Position numbers and translations under genes: made by a program. From Mesorhizobium loti (GTDB lineage Bacteria > Pseudomonadota > Alphaproteobacteria > Rhizobiales > Rhizobiaceae): a DNA stretch of 64,000 nucleotides. The notes beneath the pieces were generated by a model. The model worked only from the letters and a program-made list of their open reading frames with translations, had not been told where the DNA came from and made no database searches. Location of the stretch: NCBI RefSeq assembly GCF_001510895.1, contig NZ_LPWA01000153.1, positions 62,001 to 126,000 on the forward strand, written 5' to 3'. Positions 19,881 to 28,534 of this stretch are shown here, in pieces (position 1 is the stretch's first letter; each line of letters begins with the position of its first letter).

Positions 19881-20315
19881 ATGTCAGCACTCTACACCAC
19901 GCAGGCTCGCGTCGTTGGCGGCCGTGCGGGCCATGCCGAGACCAGCGACGGCCTGCTCAAGGTCGATCTGGCGATGCCGAAAGAGCTCGGCGGGCAGGGC
20001 GGCGCCACCAATCCCGAGCAGCTTTTCGCCGCCGGCTATGCCGCCTGCTTCGAAAGCGCCATCCGCTTCGTGGCACGCAAGCAGAAGCTGCCGCTTCAGG
20101 ACGCGGCGGTGACGGCCACCGTCAGCCTCTATCCCAACGACCAGGGCGGCTTCAGGCTCGGCGTCGCGCTGGCGGCCGAAACGAAAGGCCTTGATCAGGC
20201 GGGCGCGGAAGCGCTTGTATCGGAAGCGCACCAGATCTGCCCCTATTCCAACGCCATCCGGGGCAATATCGACGTGGCGCTTTCCACGGTGGCGCTTGCG
20301 GCAAAGGCAGCATGA
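19881..20315 (+). CDS. ohr: Organic hydroperoxide resistance protein Ohr
   Basis: 144 residues from the ATG at 19881, chosen because GGAG sits about 10 bases upstream; an ATG at 19866 lacks an RBS. Thiol peroxidase of the Ohr/OsmC fold. The peroxidatic Cys56 is in YAACFESAI and the resolving Cys120 in HQICPYSNAIRGN. It reduces lipid and organic hydroperoxides using lipoylated proteins as reductant in known members; the lpd product encoded in this window could take part, which is inference. It overlaps ohrR by 4 bp. Confidence 0.95.
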   Translation: MSALYTTQARVVGGRAGHAETSDGLLKVDLAMPKELGGQGGATNPEQLFAAGYAACFESAIRFVARKQKLPLQDAAVTATVSLYPNDQGGFRLGVALAAETKGLDQAGAEALVSEAHQICPYSNAIRGNIDVALSTVALAAKAA

Positions 20316-20815
20316 CGACTGAAACCAAAATTCGAGCGAGCGACGTCCCGGCGGATAATGCCGGGACGATTGCCGTTCCGCGTCTCGACCAGCAGCTCTG
20401 TTTCGCGCTCTATTCGGCCAGCGGGCTGATGACCAAGCTTTACCGGCCGCTGCTCGATCCACTCGGCCTCACTTATCCGCAATATCTGGCGATGCTGGCG
20501 CTGTGGCAGCGTTCGCCCATGACTATCGGCGAGCTCGGCGAGGCGCTGGGGCTGGATTCCGCGACATCGACGCCGCTGGTCAAGCGAATGGAAGCCGGCG
20601 GCCTCGTCACCCGGCGCCGCGATGCCGCCGACGAGCGCCGGGTGCTGGTGGAGCCGACGACAAAAGGCCAGGCGCTGCGCGCGAACATGAAGGATATCCA
20701 GGTGGCGCTCGACTGCAGCATGCCGCTAGAGCGAGGCGAGCTGAAAGCGCTGCACGGCACGCTTACCCGACTGGTCGCCGGGCTGCGCGACGCCGTTGCG
20801 GAGCCTGCGGAATAA
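20312..20815 (+). CDS. ohrR: MarR-family organic peroxide sensor OhrR (2-Cys type)
   Basis: 167 residues. The sensing Cys30 is in LDQQLCFALYSAS. The winged helix has YPQYLAMLALW, LGEALGLDSATSTPLVKRME and the wing RRRDAADERRV. A second Cys135 (ALDCSMP) lies where 2-Cys OhrR proteins such as that of Xanthomonas have their resolving cysteine, so oxidation probably forms an intersubunit disulfide. It starts inside the ohr stop (ATGA), so repressor and target share one transcript, giving autoregulation through the operator at 19820-19867. Confidence 0.92.
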   Translation: MTTETKIRASDVPADNAGTIAVPRLDQQLCFALYSASGLMTKLYRPLLDPLGLTYPQYLAMLALWQRSPMTIGELGEALGLDSATSTPLVKRMEAGGLVTRRRDAADERRVLVEPTTKGQALRANMKDIQVALDCSMPLERGELKALHGTLTRLVAGLRDAVAEPAE

Positions 20816-20985
20816 TCCTTCCCTTGGCCGAGTTCGGAAACCGTGCCGATCAGAGCATGGGAATCCGCTTTGGCGCCTATCCATGCAGCGGATCGGCTTG
20901 CAAGGCGCTTGCGGAAAGCTAAAGTCGGCGCCGGATTTTCATGCGTGCCCGCGTAGCGGGCGTTTCAGGTTCTGGGGAGTTTGTC

Positions 20986-21783
20986 ATGACCAAGTCGAAA
21001 CTGCTGCTGGCCGCCATGCTGGCCTGTCTTCTCGCGCCCGTCGCGGCGCTCGCCGACACGCTGCCCGACCTCGGCGGCAAAAAGGTTGTGGTGGTGACGG
21101 AGAACGCCTACCCGCCGCTGCAGTTCATCGACAAGAAGACCGGCAAGCAGATCGGCTGGGAGTATGACGCGATGGACGAGATCGCCAAGCGGCTGAACTT
21201 CAAGATCGAGTACCAGAACACCTCCTGGGACGCGATGATCCAGGCGGTTTCCGACAACCAGTACAACATCGGCATGACCGGCATCACCATCAAGGACGAG
21301 CGCAAGGCGAAGGTCGACTTCTCCGACCCCTATATGCGTTCGGAACAGTTCATGCTGGTGCGCGGCGACGAGAGCCGCTTCACGGATGCCAAGAGTTTTG
21401 CCGCCTTCAAGGACGGGCTGATCGGCGCGCAGGCCGGCACCACGCCCTTCTACACCGCCGTCTACAGCGTGCTCGACGGCAACGAGCAGAACCCGCGGAT
21501 TAAACTCTTCGAGACCTTCGGCGCCAGCGTGCAGGCGCTGAAGTCCGGTGATGTCGACGTGGTGCTCACCGACGGCACCGCCGGCAAGGGCTATGTCGAT
21601 GCTTCCGAAGGCAAGCTCAAGCTGATCGGCGGCCCGCTCGGCACCGAGGATTTCGGCTTCATCTTCCCCAAGGGCTCCGATCTGGTGAAGCCCGTCAACG
21701 CCGCGATCGCCGCGCTCAAGGCCGACGGCACGCTCGATGCGCTGAACAAGAAGTGGTTCCTCGACTACAAGATGGGGCAGTAA
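20986..21783 (+). CDS. Amino-acid ABC transporter substrate-binding protein (family 3)
   Basis: 265 residues from the ATG at 20986, preceded by GGGGAG. Signal peptide LLLAAMLACLLAPVAALAD. The mature part is a type II periplasmic binding fold: VVVTENAYPPLQFIDKKTGKQIGWEYDAMDEIAKRL, then DNQYNIGMTGITIKDERK and VDFSDPYM, typical of polar amino-acid receptors. Its permease gene lies 350 bp downstream beyond a repeat. No ATPase gene is nearby. Confidence 0.9.
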   Translation: MTKSKLLLAAMLACLLAPVAALADTLPDLGGKKVVVVTENAYPPLQFIDKKTGKQIGWEYDAMDEIAKRLNFKIEYQNTSWDAMIQAVSDNQYNIGMTGITIKDERKAKVDFSDPYMRSEQFMLVRGDESRFTDAKSFAAFKDGLIGAQAGTTPFYTAVYSVLDGNEQNPRIKLFETFGASVQALKSGDVDVVLTDGTAGKGYVDASEGKLKLIGGPLGTEDFGFIFPKGSDLVKPVNAAIAALKADGTLDALNKKWFLDYKMGQ

Positions 21784-21847
21784 CGCGTTTTGGTGCGGGC
21801 GGTGCGCTACGGCTACAGGCGGAAAGCCGCGAAAGCCTCATTCCTTC

Positions 21848-22096
21848 CCACCCCCCTCTGTCCTGCCGGACCCGGCCCTTCGCTATCGCTCCGGGCGTTC
21901 GTCGTTCGAAAAGCCAAGCAATTGGCTTTTCGTCCGCTGCGCGGACCTCTCCTCACCCCCCGCAAGGGGGGAGATTGGCAGCTTCGCCGATGGCGCCTTT
22001 TCTCCAGCATTGGGAATTGGCGAAAGCGAAGGCGACATCTGATCTCCCCCCTTGCGGGGGAGATGTCCGGCAGGGCAGAGGGGGGTGCTTGGCGCA
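21848..22096. repeat. Intergenic mosaic repeat, family A (copy 2, extended)
   Basis: The family A arms (CCCCCCTCTGTCCTGCCGGAC... and GGGGGAGATGTCCGGCAGGGCAGAGGGGGG) enclose a longer centre than in other copies. An extra segment of about 75 bp (GGCCCTTCGCTATCGCTCC...GCGGACCTCTCC) sits in the left arm. It fills most of the 349-bp gap between the binding-protein and permease genes of one ABC transporter, so it is probably transcribed within that operon. Confidence 0.8.
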
Positions 22097-22132
22097 ACCC
22101 TTTCGCGATCTTTACACCCGCGGCACCGCCTG

Positions 22133-22945
22133 ATGGCACCCGCATCCTCCACCGCCAAATCCGAATTCCCGTGGTGGCTGGCCGCCGCGGCCGTCCTCGC
22201 ACTCGCCGCCGCCCTCGCCATTGCGGCGAGCGATATCTACGCCGAGGTCTTCGCCACCGTCGCCAAGGGCATCGGCATCACCATTTTCGTCACCGTGGTC
22301 GCGTTCGCACTGGCCTCGGCGCTGGGACTCGGCATCGCGCTGATGGCCTTGTCGGGCTCGCAATGGCTGCGGCAGGTCGCCCGCTTCTATGTCGAGATCA
22401 TCCGCGGCGTGCCGATCCTGGTGCTGTTGTTCTGGATCGCTTTTGCCGGCGCGCCGGCCTTCGTCGCGGCGTGGAACGCGCTGACGACGCCGCTGCAGAA
22501 CGCCGGGTTCATCGGCGAATTGCTGGTGCGCGACGTCTCGCTTTTGTGGCGCGCCATCATGGCGCTCACCATTGGCTATTCGGCTTTCATTTCCGAGGTT
22601 TTCCGGGCCGGTATCCAGTCGGTCGAGAAGGGCCAGATCGAAGCCGCCAAGGCGCTCGGGCTGACGCGCGTGCAGCGCTTCCGGCTGATCGTCTTCCCGC
22701 AGGCAATCCGCACCATCCTGCCGCCGCTCGGCAACGACTTCGTCGCCATGGTCAAGGACTCTTCGCTGGTCTCCGTGCTCGGCGTCGCCGACATCACCCA
22801 GATCGGCAAGGTCTATGCCGCCGGCTCCTTCCGCTTCTTCGAGACCTATTCGATCGTCGCCTATGTCTATCTCATCCTGACCGTCGGCCTGTCGCTGGCG
22901 CTGCGGGCGCTGGAGCGGCGGCTGCGCCGGCAGCATGAGGAATAG
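22133..22945 (+). CDS. Amino-acid ABC transporter permease (HisM/GlnP type)
   Basis: 270 residues from the ATG at 22133. Several transmembrane segments are visible (WWLAAAAVLALAAALAIAA, ITIFVTVVAFALASALGLGIALM, and later ones). The ATPase-contact EAA loop reads EAAKALGLTRVQRFRLIVFPQAIRTILPPLGN. RGVPILVLLFWIAF is the usual motif of polar amino-acid permeases. It should pair with the binding protein at 20986. The next gene is a methyltransferase, so the ATPase must come from elsewhere. Confidence 0.92.
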   Translation: MAPASSTAKSEFPWWLAAAAVLALAAALAIAASDIYAEVFATVAKGIGITIFVTVVAFALASALGLGIALMALSGSQWLRQVARFYVEIIRGVPILVLLFWIAFAGAPAFVAAWNALTTPLQNAGFIGELLVRDVSLLWRAIMALTIGYSAFISEVFRAGIQSVEKGQIEAAKALGLTRVQRFRLIVFPQAIRTILPPLGNDFVAMVKDSSLVSVLGVADITQIGKVYAAGSFRFFETYSIVAYVYLILTVGLSLALRALERRLRRQHEE

Positions 22946-23014
22946 CCGGCAGAGATAGTCCGCGCTACGATCCCGGCTTATCCTGTTCGATGCCTATCCA
23001 TGGAGGAGCCGACC

Positions 23015-23665
23015 ATGAATTTCGACAAGGCCAATGCGGCGCTGGACTCCGTCTATACGGCCGAGACGCCGGAGGCGCTCGCCAAGGCCTATGCCGAATG
23101 GGCGGCGAGCTATGACAGCGAGACCGCCTCGCTCGGCTATCTGCTGCCGTTCCTCATCACCGCCTGGGTGGCGCGCCATGTGCCGGCGGGCGAAGGGCCG
23201 CTGCTCGACGCCGGCTGCGGCACCGGCCTGTCGGGACCGTCGCTAAAGGCCTTGGGCTATGGCGACATCGCCGGCCTCGACCTTTCCGACGACATGCTTA
23301 AGCTCGCCGGCAGCCGCCAAGCCAATGGCAAGCCGGCCTACAGCGAGCTGAAAAAGGCGATGCTCGGCGGGCCGCTGCCCTGGCCTGACGGCCATTTCCG
23401 CGCCTTCTTCTCGACGGGCGTCTTCACCATCGGCCACGCGCCGGCTTCTGGCCTGCACGAGCTGGTGCGCATCACCAAAAGCGGCGGCCACGCCATCTTC
23501 ACCGTGCGCGACCAGGTTTTTGAGAGCGGCGGCTTCCAGGCGGTGTTCGATGAATTGGAGAAGGCGAAGAAGTGGCGGCCAGTCGAGCAGAGCCCGTGGT
23601 TCCGCTGCTATGCCATCGGCGACCCGGACGCGCTGGTAAAGACCTTTGTGTTCGAGGTGTTGTAG
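23015..23665 (+). CDS. Class I SAM-dependent methyltransferase
   Basis: 216 residues from the ATG at 23015, with GGAGGAG upstream. The SAM-binding motif I is LLDAGCGTGLSGPSL, followed by IAGLDLSDDMLKLAGSR (motif II acidic residue) and LVRITKSGGHAIFTVR. The N-terminus, with YAEWAASYDSETASLGYLLP, resembles the WBSCR27/Mettl27-like group. The substrate is unknown. Confidence 0.85.
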   Translation: MNFDKANAALDSVYTAETPEALAKAYAEWAASYDSETASLGYLLPFLITAWVARHVPAGEGPLLDAGCGTGLSGPSLKALGYGDIAGLDLSDDMLKLAGSRQANGKPAYSELKKAMLGGPLPWPDGHFRAFFSTGVFTIGHAPASGLHELVRITKSGGHAIFTVRDQVFESGGFQAVFDELEKAKKWRPVEQSPWFRCYAIGDPDALVKTFVFEVL

Positions 23666-23682
23666 CGTCAATCGCCGACGTC

Positions 23683-23867
23683 GGCGCCGCCCCTCATCGC
23701 CCTGCCGGGCACTTCTCCCCGTATAGTGACGGGGAGAAGGGGCTATCCGCGAAGCCGGCTCTCTTCCCTCCAGACTTGGCGATTGGCGAAACCGCCGATG
23801 AGAGCGTCCCTCTCCCCGTCACTATACGGGGAGAGGATGCTGGCAGGCAGGTGAGGGGCAGCGCCAG
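23683..23867. repeat. Intergenic palindromic repeat, family B (copy 1)
   Basis: Inward arms GGCGCCGCCCCTCATCGCCCTGCC...CTTCTCCCCGTATAGTGACGGGGAGAAGG and CCTCTCCCCGTCACTATACGGGGAGAGG...AGGTGAGGGGCAGCGCC. Each CCCCGTATAGTGACGGGG core is itself near-palindromic. A second copy is at 35661-35842. It occupies the first part of the 484-bp gap before leuC; the remainder holds one weak small ORF. Confidence 0.85.
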
Positions 23868-23897
23868 CATCTGGAATCAAACCTGCCTGCAGGTCCC

Positions 23898-24080
23898 GTG
23901 TCTTTGGACGTGCCGCAATTGCCGAAAAGCCAAAACATTGCTATCTACCCCGCCATGGAAGAGCTTTTCGGCGATCCGGCCTATAAGGGTTTCGTGCTGC
24001 AGGACAGGAAGCGCCTGCCGTCGCGATTTGCCGCGCGTGTCTGCGGCGCGCTCACCAGCCGACTTAGCCTGGCCGACTGA
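23898..24080 (+). CDS. Possible small protein upstream of leuC
   Basis: 60 codons from a GTG at 23898: it contains VPQLPKSQNIAIYPAMEEL and RFAARVCGALTSRLSLAD, no signal peptide and no recognised domain. No good RBS is visible. Composition is protein-like rather than repeat-like, and the frame ends 69 bp before leuC. It could be a real short gene or a leader frame. Support is weak. Confidence 0.3.
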   Translation: MSLDVPQLPKSQNIAIYPAMEELFGDPAYKGFVLQDRKRLPSRFAARVCGALTSRLSLAD

Positions 24081-24149
24081 GGTCGCTTCGCCGGTTTGAA
24101 AACCGGCGTCAGCTTTTTCCCATTTTTCAAAATCGACGGATTTACGCAT

Positions 24150-25559
24150 ATGAGCGCACCGCGCACCCTCTACGACAAGATCTTCGACGACCATGTCGTC
24201 GACCGCCAGGACGATGGCACCTGCCTGCTCTATATCGACCGCCACCTCGTGCATGAGGTCACCAGCCCGCAGGCCTTCCAAGGCCTGCGTATGAGCGGCA
24301 GAAAAGTTCGCCATCCGGAAAAGACGCTCGCCGTGGTCGATCACAACGTGCCGACCTCGCCTGAGCGCAAGTTCGGCATCAAGAACGAGGAAAGCCGCAT
24401 CCAGGTCGAGGCGCTGGCCAAGAACGCCAAGGATTTCGGCATCGAATACTACTCGGAGAACGATGTCCGCCAGGGCATCGTCCACATCATCGGGCCGGAG
24501 CAGGGTTTCACGCTGCCGGGCATGACCATCGTCTGCGGCGACAGCCACACGTCGACGCACGGCGCCTTCGGCGCTCTGGCGCACGGCATCGGCACTTCGG
24601 AAGTCGAGCATGTGCTCGCCACCCAGACGCTGATCCAGCGCAAGGCCAAGAACATGCTGGTGCGCGTCGACGGCCAGCTTCCGGAAGGCGTCACCGCCAA
24701 GGATATCATCCTCGCCATCATCGGCGAGATCGGCACCGCCGGCGGCACGGGCTATGTCATCGAATATGCCGGCGAGGCGATCCGCTCGCTGTCGATGGAA
24801 GGCCGCATGACGATCTGCAACATGTCGATCGAGGGCGGCGCGCGTGCCGGCCTGATCGCGCCGGACGAGATGACCTTCGCCTATGTCAAGGACAAGCCGC
24901 GCGCGCCGAAGGGCGCTGCCTGGGAATCAGCGCTCGCCTATTGGAAGACGCTGCACTCCGACGAAGGCGCGCATTTCGACAAGGTGGTGGTGCTCGACGC
25001 GCAAAAGCTGCCGCCGATCGTCTCCTGGGGCTCCTCGCCCGAGGATGTCGTCTCGGTGCAGGGCGTCGTGCCCAATCCGAAAGAGATCGCCGACGAGAAC
25101 AAGCGCACGTCGAAGCTGCGCGCGCTGGACTATATGGGGCTGACGCCGGGAACCAAGATCACCGACATCGCGCTCGACCGGGTGTTCATCGGCTCCTGCA
25201 CCAACGGCCGCATCGAGGACCTGCGCGCCGCTGCCAAGGTGGTCGAGGGCAGAAAAGTCAATCCACGCGTCAACGCAATGATCGTGCCGGGTTCCGGCTT
25301 GGTGAAGGAGCAGGCCGAGGCCGAGGGTCTCGACAAGATCTTCGTCGCCGCAGGCTTCGATTGGCGCGAGCCGGGCTGCTCGATGTGCCTGGCCATGAAC
25401 GACGACCGGCTGAAGCCGCATGAGCGCTGCGCGTCGACCTCGAACCGCAATTTCGAGGGCCGGCAGGGCTTCAAGGGCCGCACGCATCTGGTGTCGCCGG
25501 CCATGGCGGCGGCCGCCGCGATCGCCGGCCACTTCGTCGACATCCGCGACTGGAAATAA
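24150..25559 (+). CDS. leuC: 3-isopropylmalate dehydratase large subunit
   Basis: 469 residues from the ATG at 24150 (MSAPRTLYDKIFDDHVV). Aconitase-fold enzyme of leucine synthesis that isomerises 2- to 3-isopropylmalate with LeuD. The [4Fe-4S] ligands are Cys350 (FIGSCTNGRIEDL) and Cys410/Cys413 (GCSMC). CGDSHTSTHGAFGALAHGIGTSE is the family signature. leuD is not adjacent, as in many rhizobia. A terminator hairpin follows at 25581. Confidence 0.96.
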   Translation: MSAPRTLYDKIFDDHVVDRQDDGTCLLYIDRHLVHEVTSPQAFQGLRMSGRKVRHPEKTLAVVDHNVPTSPERKFGIKNEESRIQVEALAKNAKDFGIEYYSENDVRQGIVHIIGPEQGFTLPGMTIVCGDSHTSTHGAFGALAHGIGTSEVEHVLATQTLIQRKAKNMLVRVDGQLPEGVTAKDIILAIIGEIGTAGGTGYVIEYAGEAIRSLSMEGRMTICNMSIEGGARAGLIAPDEMTFAYVKDKPRAPKGAAWESALAYWKTLHSDEGAHFDKVVVLDAQKLPPIVSWGSSPEDVVSVQGVVPNPKEIADENKRTSKLRALDYMGLTPGTKITDIALDRVFIGSCTNGRIEDLRAAAKVVEGRKVNPRVNAMIVPGSGLVKEQAEAEGLDKIFVAAGFDWREPGCSMCLAMNDDRLKPHERCASTSNRNFEGRQGFKGRTHLVSPAMAAAAAIAGHFVDIRDWK

Positions 25560-25580
25560 TAACCAACTGCAAACGCGATA

Positions 25581-25615
25581 AGGCCCGGACCGCGCTTGCG
25601 ATCCGGGCTTTAAAT
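25581..25615 (+). terminator. Terminator after leuC
   Basis: The stem GCCCGGA (25583-25589)/TCCGGGC (25602-25608) has a 12-nt loop and runs into TTTAAATT. It lies 22 bp after the leuC stop and before the convergent gene at 25630. Confidence 0.75.
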
Positions 25616-25629
25616 TAGCTTTGTTGCGC

Positions 25630-25944
25630 TCAACGGTCGCCGCGTCGAATGATCTTGTGAAACTCCTCGCGCCGGCCAGGCTCGTCGGCAGCGACCACCA
25701 GCGCCAGTTTTTGCTCGTCGAAAATCCCGAACCATTCATCCCATTCGACCAGTTCGTAGCCGCCGGCATTGAATGGCCGCTCCGGCCGGTCTTCGTCCTC
25801 ATAGGCGTTCTGGCCGAAAACCAGGCGCAGCATGGGTTGCGTTCCGGCCTCGGGCGAGACGTCGACAATGGCCGGAAATCCGGCGCGTGCCGTCGCCCAG
25901 GAACGGATCGCATCGTGATCGGTCAGAGTGATTGTACCGGCCAT
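25630..25944 (-). CDS. Small conserved protein of unknown function
   Basis: 104 residues from the ATG at 25944, behind AGGAGAACGCCG. The N-terminus (ITLTDHDAIRSWATARAGFPAIVD) and a central acidic part (ELVEWDEWFGIFDEQKLALVV) resemble a family of short soluble rhizobial proteins. Some members carry the name 1,4-alpha-glucan branching enzyme, which such a short protein cannot justify. No catalytic motif is visible. It converges with leuC. Confidence 0.65.
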   Translation of the reverse strand: MAGTITLTDHDAIRSWATARAGFPAIVDVSPEAGTQPMLRLVFGQNAYEDEDRPERPFNAGGYELVEWDEWFGIFDEQKLALVVAADEPGRREEFHKIIRRGDR

Positions 25945-26069
25945 CGGCGTTCTCCTGTTTTGTTGAAAACGCCGGTCTTACCGAGCTGTTCCGTGCCGTG
26001 GCTTAACCGCTTGTTTGCGCTTCCGTACTAGCATCTCCCCCTGGGTAAGTTGGGGAAAGTCGCAGTCCT

Positions 26070-27262
26070 TTGGACACCGGTCTGCTCATAGCGCTGCTCA
26101 ATCCGACAATAGCGCTGGCGCTTGGCGCTGCGTTCCTCGTGTTATGGTTTTATCAGCGTCACCGCCCGTATCTGGCGGTGCTGGCGGCGAGCTACTGCCT
26201 GTCGGCGCCGGGTTTCCTGCTGCAATATTTCACGCTCCCGGTCGGCATCGTGGCGACCAAGCTGATCTCCAACATATGCTTCACGATCGCCGCCTGCTGT
26301 CTTTCCGGCGCGATCGTCGCACGCTACGGCCGGCGCGTGCCCTATATCGGCATCGCATCATGACCGGCGGCGGGCTCGCCGCCTTCGCATGGTTCATGTT
26401 CGTCCAGCCGGATCTCACCTGGCGCGTGCTCGCCATGAATTTCGGCTTCGGCGCCTTGAGCCTGCTCGTCGCCGCCGAGCTCAGGACGGTGCGCAACAAT
26501 GGGCCGACGGAGAAGATCCTGTTCGTGCTGTCGCTGCTTTCGGCGCTGAACTTCACCGCCCGTACCCTGATCGTCATCGTCGCGCATGGACCGTTCCCGA
26601 GCTATGACGGCTTCTACGGCTCGTCCTATTGGACGACGGCGCTGCTCTCGCATGCGCTCTTGTCGCTCTTGATCGCGCTCTGCCTGTTCACGGCGGCGGC
26701 GCTCGATGTGATGAAGGCATTGAAGGCCGAAACCCACACCGATCCGCTGTCCGGCCTGCTTAACCGCCGCGGCTTTGAGGAACGGGCGGCACATCTGCTC
26801 GATCAATGCGCCAAGGCAGGATTCCCTATCGCCTTGGTGCTTGCCGATCTCGATCACTTCAAGGCGCTCAACGACCAGCACGGACATGAGGCGGGCGACC
26901 GGGTGATTGCCGATTTCGCCGCCAAGCTGCGCCTTGCCACGGGCACGCATGGCGCCGCCGGCCGCATCGGCGGCGAGGAGTTCGCCGTGCTCCTGCCGCT
27001 CAGCGATCTCGGCTCGGCGCGCCTGTTTGCCGAAGCGATCCGCAGCTACTATTCGGCCGGCGCTATCGACGGGCTTCCCCCTGGCGTCAGGGTGACGGCG
27101 AGCTTCGGCGTCGCCGCCCGCACCGGCAATGAGGGGCTGGCGCCGCTGATGCGGCGGGCCGACGAGGCGCTCTACAAGGCCAAGCGGAACGGCCGCGACA
27201 GCGTCCGTCTTTCCTACGAGCGCCCCGAAACCGCCTTCGCGCCCGAACTACTCAGCGTCTAG
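26070..27262 (+). CDS. Membrane-bound diguanylate cyclase, GGDEF domain (one-base deletion near 26354)
   Basis: Makes cyclic di-GMP from two GTP. The N-terminal half is a membrane sensor of about five or six helices (LLIALLNPTIALALGAAFLVLWF, and later AFAWFMFVQPDL, HALLSLLIALCLFTAAALDV). The C-terminal GGDEF domain has THTDPLSGLLNRRGFEERA, ADLDHFKALNDQHGHEAGD and the active GGEEF signature. No inhibitory RxxD motif is seen before it. A TTG start at 26070 fits behind TGGGGAAAG. At 26351-26360 GGCATCGGCATC appears as GGCATCGCATC, splitting the frame. Repair gives 397 residues. Confidence 0.85.
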
Positions 27263-27350
27263 AGCGCTTGGTCTCGACGCAATTCCGGACAGAAGGCTAC
27301 GGCGAAGTCGCCGAGCTTCGCCGTTTCACGCCTTTCCTGGAATGCTCTAG
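27260..27350. repeat. Palindromic repeat, family D (copy 2, long form)
   Basis: Outer arms AGAGCGC.../...GCTCTAG and ACGCAATTCCGGAC / TTTCCTGGAATGCT enclose an extra 9-bp perfect stem, ACGGCGAAG/CTTCGCCGT, at about 27299-27324. Its edge touches the stop codons of both flanking convergent genes. Confidence 0.7.
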
Positions 27351-27697
27351 CGGCAGGGGCTGAGGTTGGGCATCTCGCCGTCGGAAAGCCCGTACATATA
27401 GGAGCGGCCCTTCACGAAGACCGGCGGCTGGTAGCAGCCCGGCGCGCCGGCATCGTCCTCGTAGATCACGTCGGGCTGGCCGGCACCGGTGAAGTCGGAA
27501 AGCTGCTTGGCGTGCCTGCCCTCGCCGACGATGATGCGCTTGTAGCCGGCGGCGCTGTCGATGACGAGATTGCCGAAGGAATCGGCATAGACGCGGTCGT
27601 GGTGACGCAAACCCGCCTCGGCCGGCATGGCAACCGCTGCGGCGAGTGCCGCCAGCGTGATGGCCGCGAAGCTTGCCCGCACTGAATTCGAACGCAT
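27347..27697 (-). CDS. Small secreted protein of unknown function
   Basis: 116 residues, ATG at 27697 with AGGGAGAG upstream. Signal peptide FAAITLAALAAAVAMPAEA, mature part beginning GLRHHDRVYADSFG. Two cysteines near the end (GCYQPP and the final CR) may form one disulfide. The stop codon abuts the family D repeat. A perfect CtrA-type box lies about 60 bp upstream, suggesting cell-cycle control. No domain was recognised. Confidence 0.7.
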   Translation of the reverse strand: MRSNSVRASFAAITLAALAAAVAMPAEAGLRHHDRVYADSFGNLVIDSAAGYKRIIVGEGRHAKQLSDFTGAGQPDVIYEDDAGAPGCYQPPVFVKGRSYMYGLSDGEMPNLSPCR

Positions 27698-27755
27698 GTC
27701 GCTCTCCCTTGATCGACGCGAGTGATCGCGCCTGGAATCGGGTTCGAATCAGAAA

Positions 27756-27771
27756 TTAACTCTTTCTTAAC
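27756..27771 (-). promoter_or_regulatory. CtrA-type binding site
   Basis: TTAA-CTCTTTC-TTAAC is an exact TTAA-N7-TTAAC match to the alphaproteobacterial CtrA consensus. A further half-site, TTAA, lies at 27777-27780. It is in the 253-bp divergent region between the secreted protein gene (start 27697) and the lipoprotein gene (start 27951), so it may control either. Confidence 0.55.
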
Positions 27772-27810
27772 CTTTGTTAAGAGGTGGGCGGCTTTCGGCG
27801 CCGGTTCTTA

Positions 27811-27924
27811 ATGAACATGGTTAATTTCGTGGGCTGGTTGCTGACGCGCAGCAGCATGGTCGCGGAGTCCGACCCGGCCCGGCTGGCTCCGGGTGAACTT
27901 GATCTTGTCGCGCCGCGTGGCTAG
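27811..27924 (+). CDS. Possible 37-residue small protein
   Basis: ATG at 27811 opens 37 codons (MNMVNFVGWLLTRSSMVAES...LVAPRG) ending 26 bp before the lipoprotein gene. There is no clear RBS. It could be a leader frame or chance. It is listed because it fills the only space between the CtrA box and the next gene. Confidence 0.25.
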   Translation: MNMVNFVGWLLTRSSMVAESDPARLAPGELDLVAPRG

Positions 27925-27950
27925 CGTGCCGCGCACGAAAGGGGCAGCAC

Positions 27951-28415
27951 ATGGCGTTTAGCCGCACGGTTCGGGTGTCGCTCGTTGTTCCGCTGCTTCT
28001 TGCGGCCGCTGCCTGCGTGCCGCAGGACGGCGCCCCCAAGGTAGCGAGCACGGTCTCGCCTGCTCCGGCTCAGCAGCCTACCGCACCAGCGGCGCCCCCA
28101 ATATCTGCAACATCTAAGGCACCTGGAACCTCCGCGCCGCCTGCAACCAAAATCATCACCGACCTGACCGCGCCGCGAACCACCGTGGGTACGGCCACCT
28201 ATCGATGCGGCAATGGCGGCACCATCACCATCCAGAATCTCGGCTCGTCGTTGCGTGTGTTCGGGCCGGATGGCGCGGCCGAAGAGTTCGCGGCGTCGCC
28301 TGCCAATCAGAGCAGCCGCTACCAGGAAGCGGCGACGCATGACGCAATCGTGATTGACGGACGCGAGGCGCTGCTGATGAAGAGAGGGTCGACGCCACAG
28401 ACCTGCAAAAGATGA
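27951..28415 (+). CDS. Lipoprotein with MliC-like lysozyme-inhibitor domain
   Basis: 154 residues. Signal peptide and lipobox LAAAAC with lipidated Cys22, then a Pro/Ala/Thr-rich linker of about 45 residues. The compact C-terminal domain has YRCGNGGTITIQN, LRVFGPDG, NQSSRYQEAATHDAIVIDG and EALLMKRG...CK. This order (YxC, SxxRY, EAxL, last Cys) matches the MliC fold, which inhibits C-type lysozyme from the outer membrane. The two Cys would form its disulfide. The assignment rests on motif order only. Confidence 0.65.
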   Translation: MAFSRTVRVSLVVPLLLAAAACVPQDGAPKVASTVSPAPAQQPTAPAAPPISATSKAPGTSAPPATKIITDLTAPRTTVGTATYRCGNGGTITIQNLGSSLRVFGPDGAAEEFAASPANQSSRYQEAATHDAIVIDGREALLMKRGSTPQTCKR

Positions 28416-28534
28416 TGGCGGCTTGTCGCACTGCAGCGAACACTGCGCCGGCTTCAAAACAGCCGCTAATCGATTGAAGCGGAATTTCCCCTTTTTGTCA
28501 CACTAAATGACGTTTCCAAAACGATTTTCCGGCT

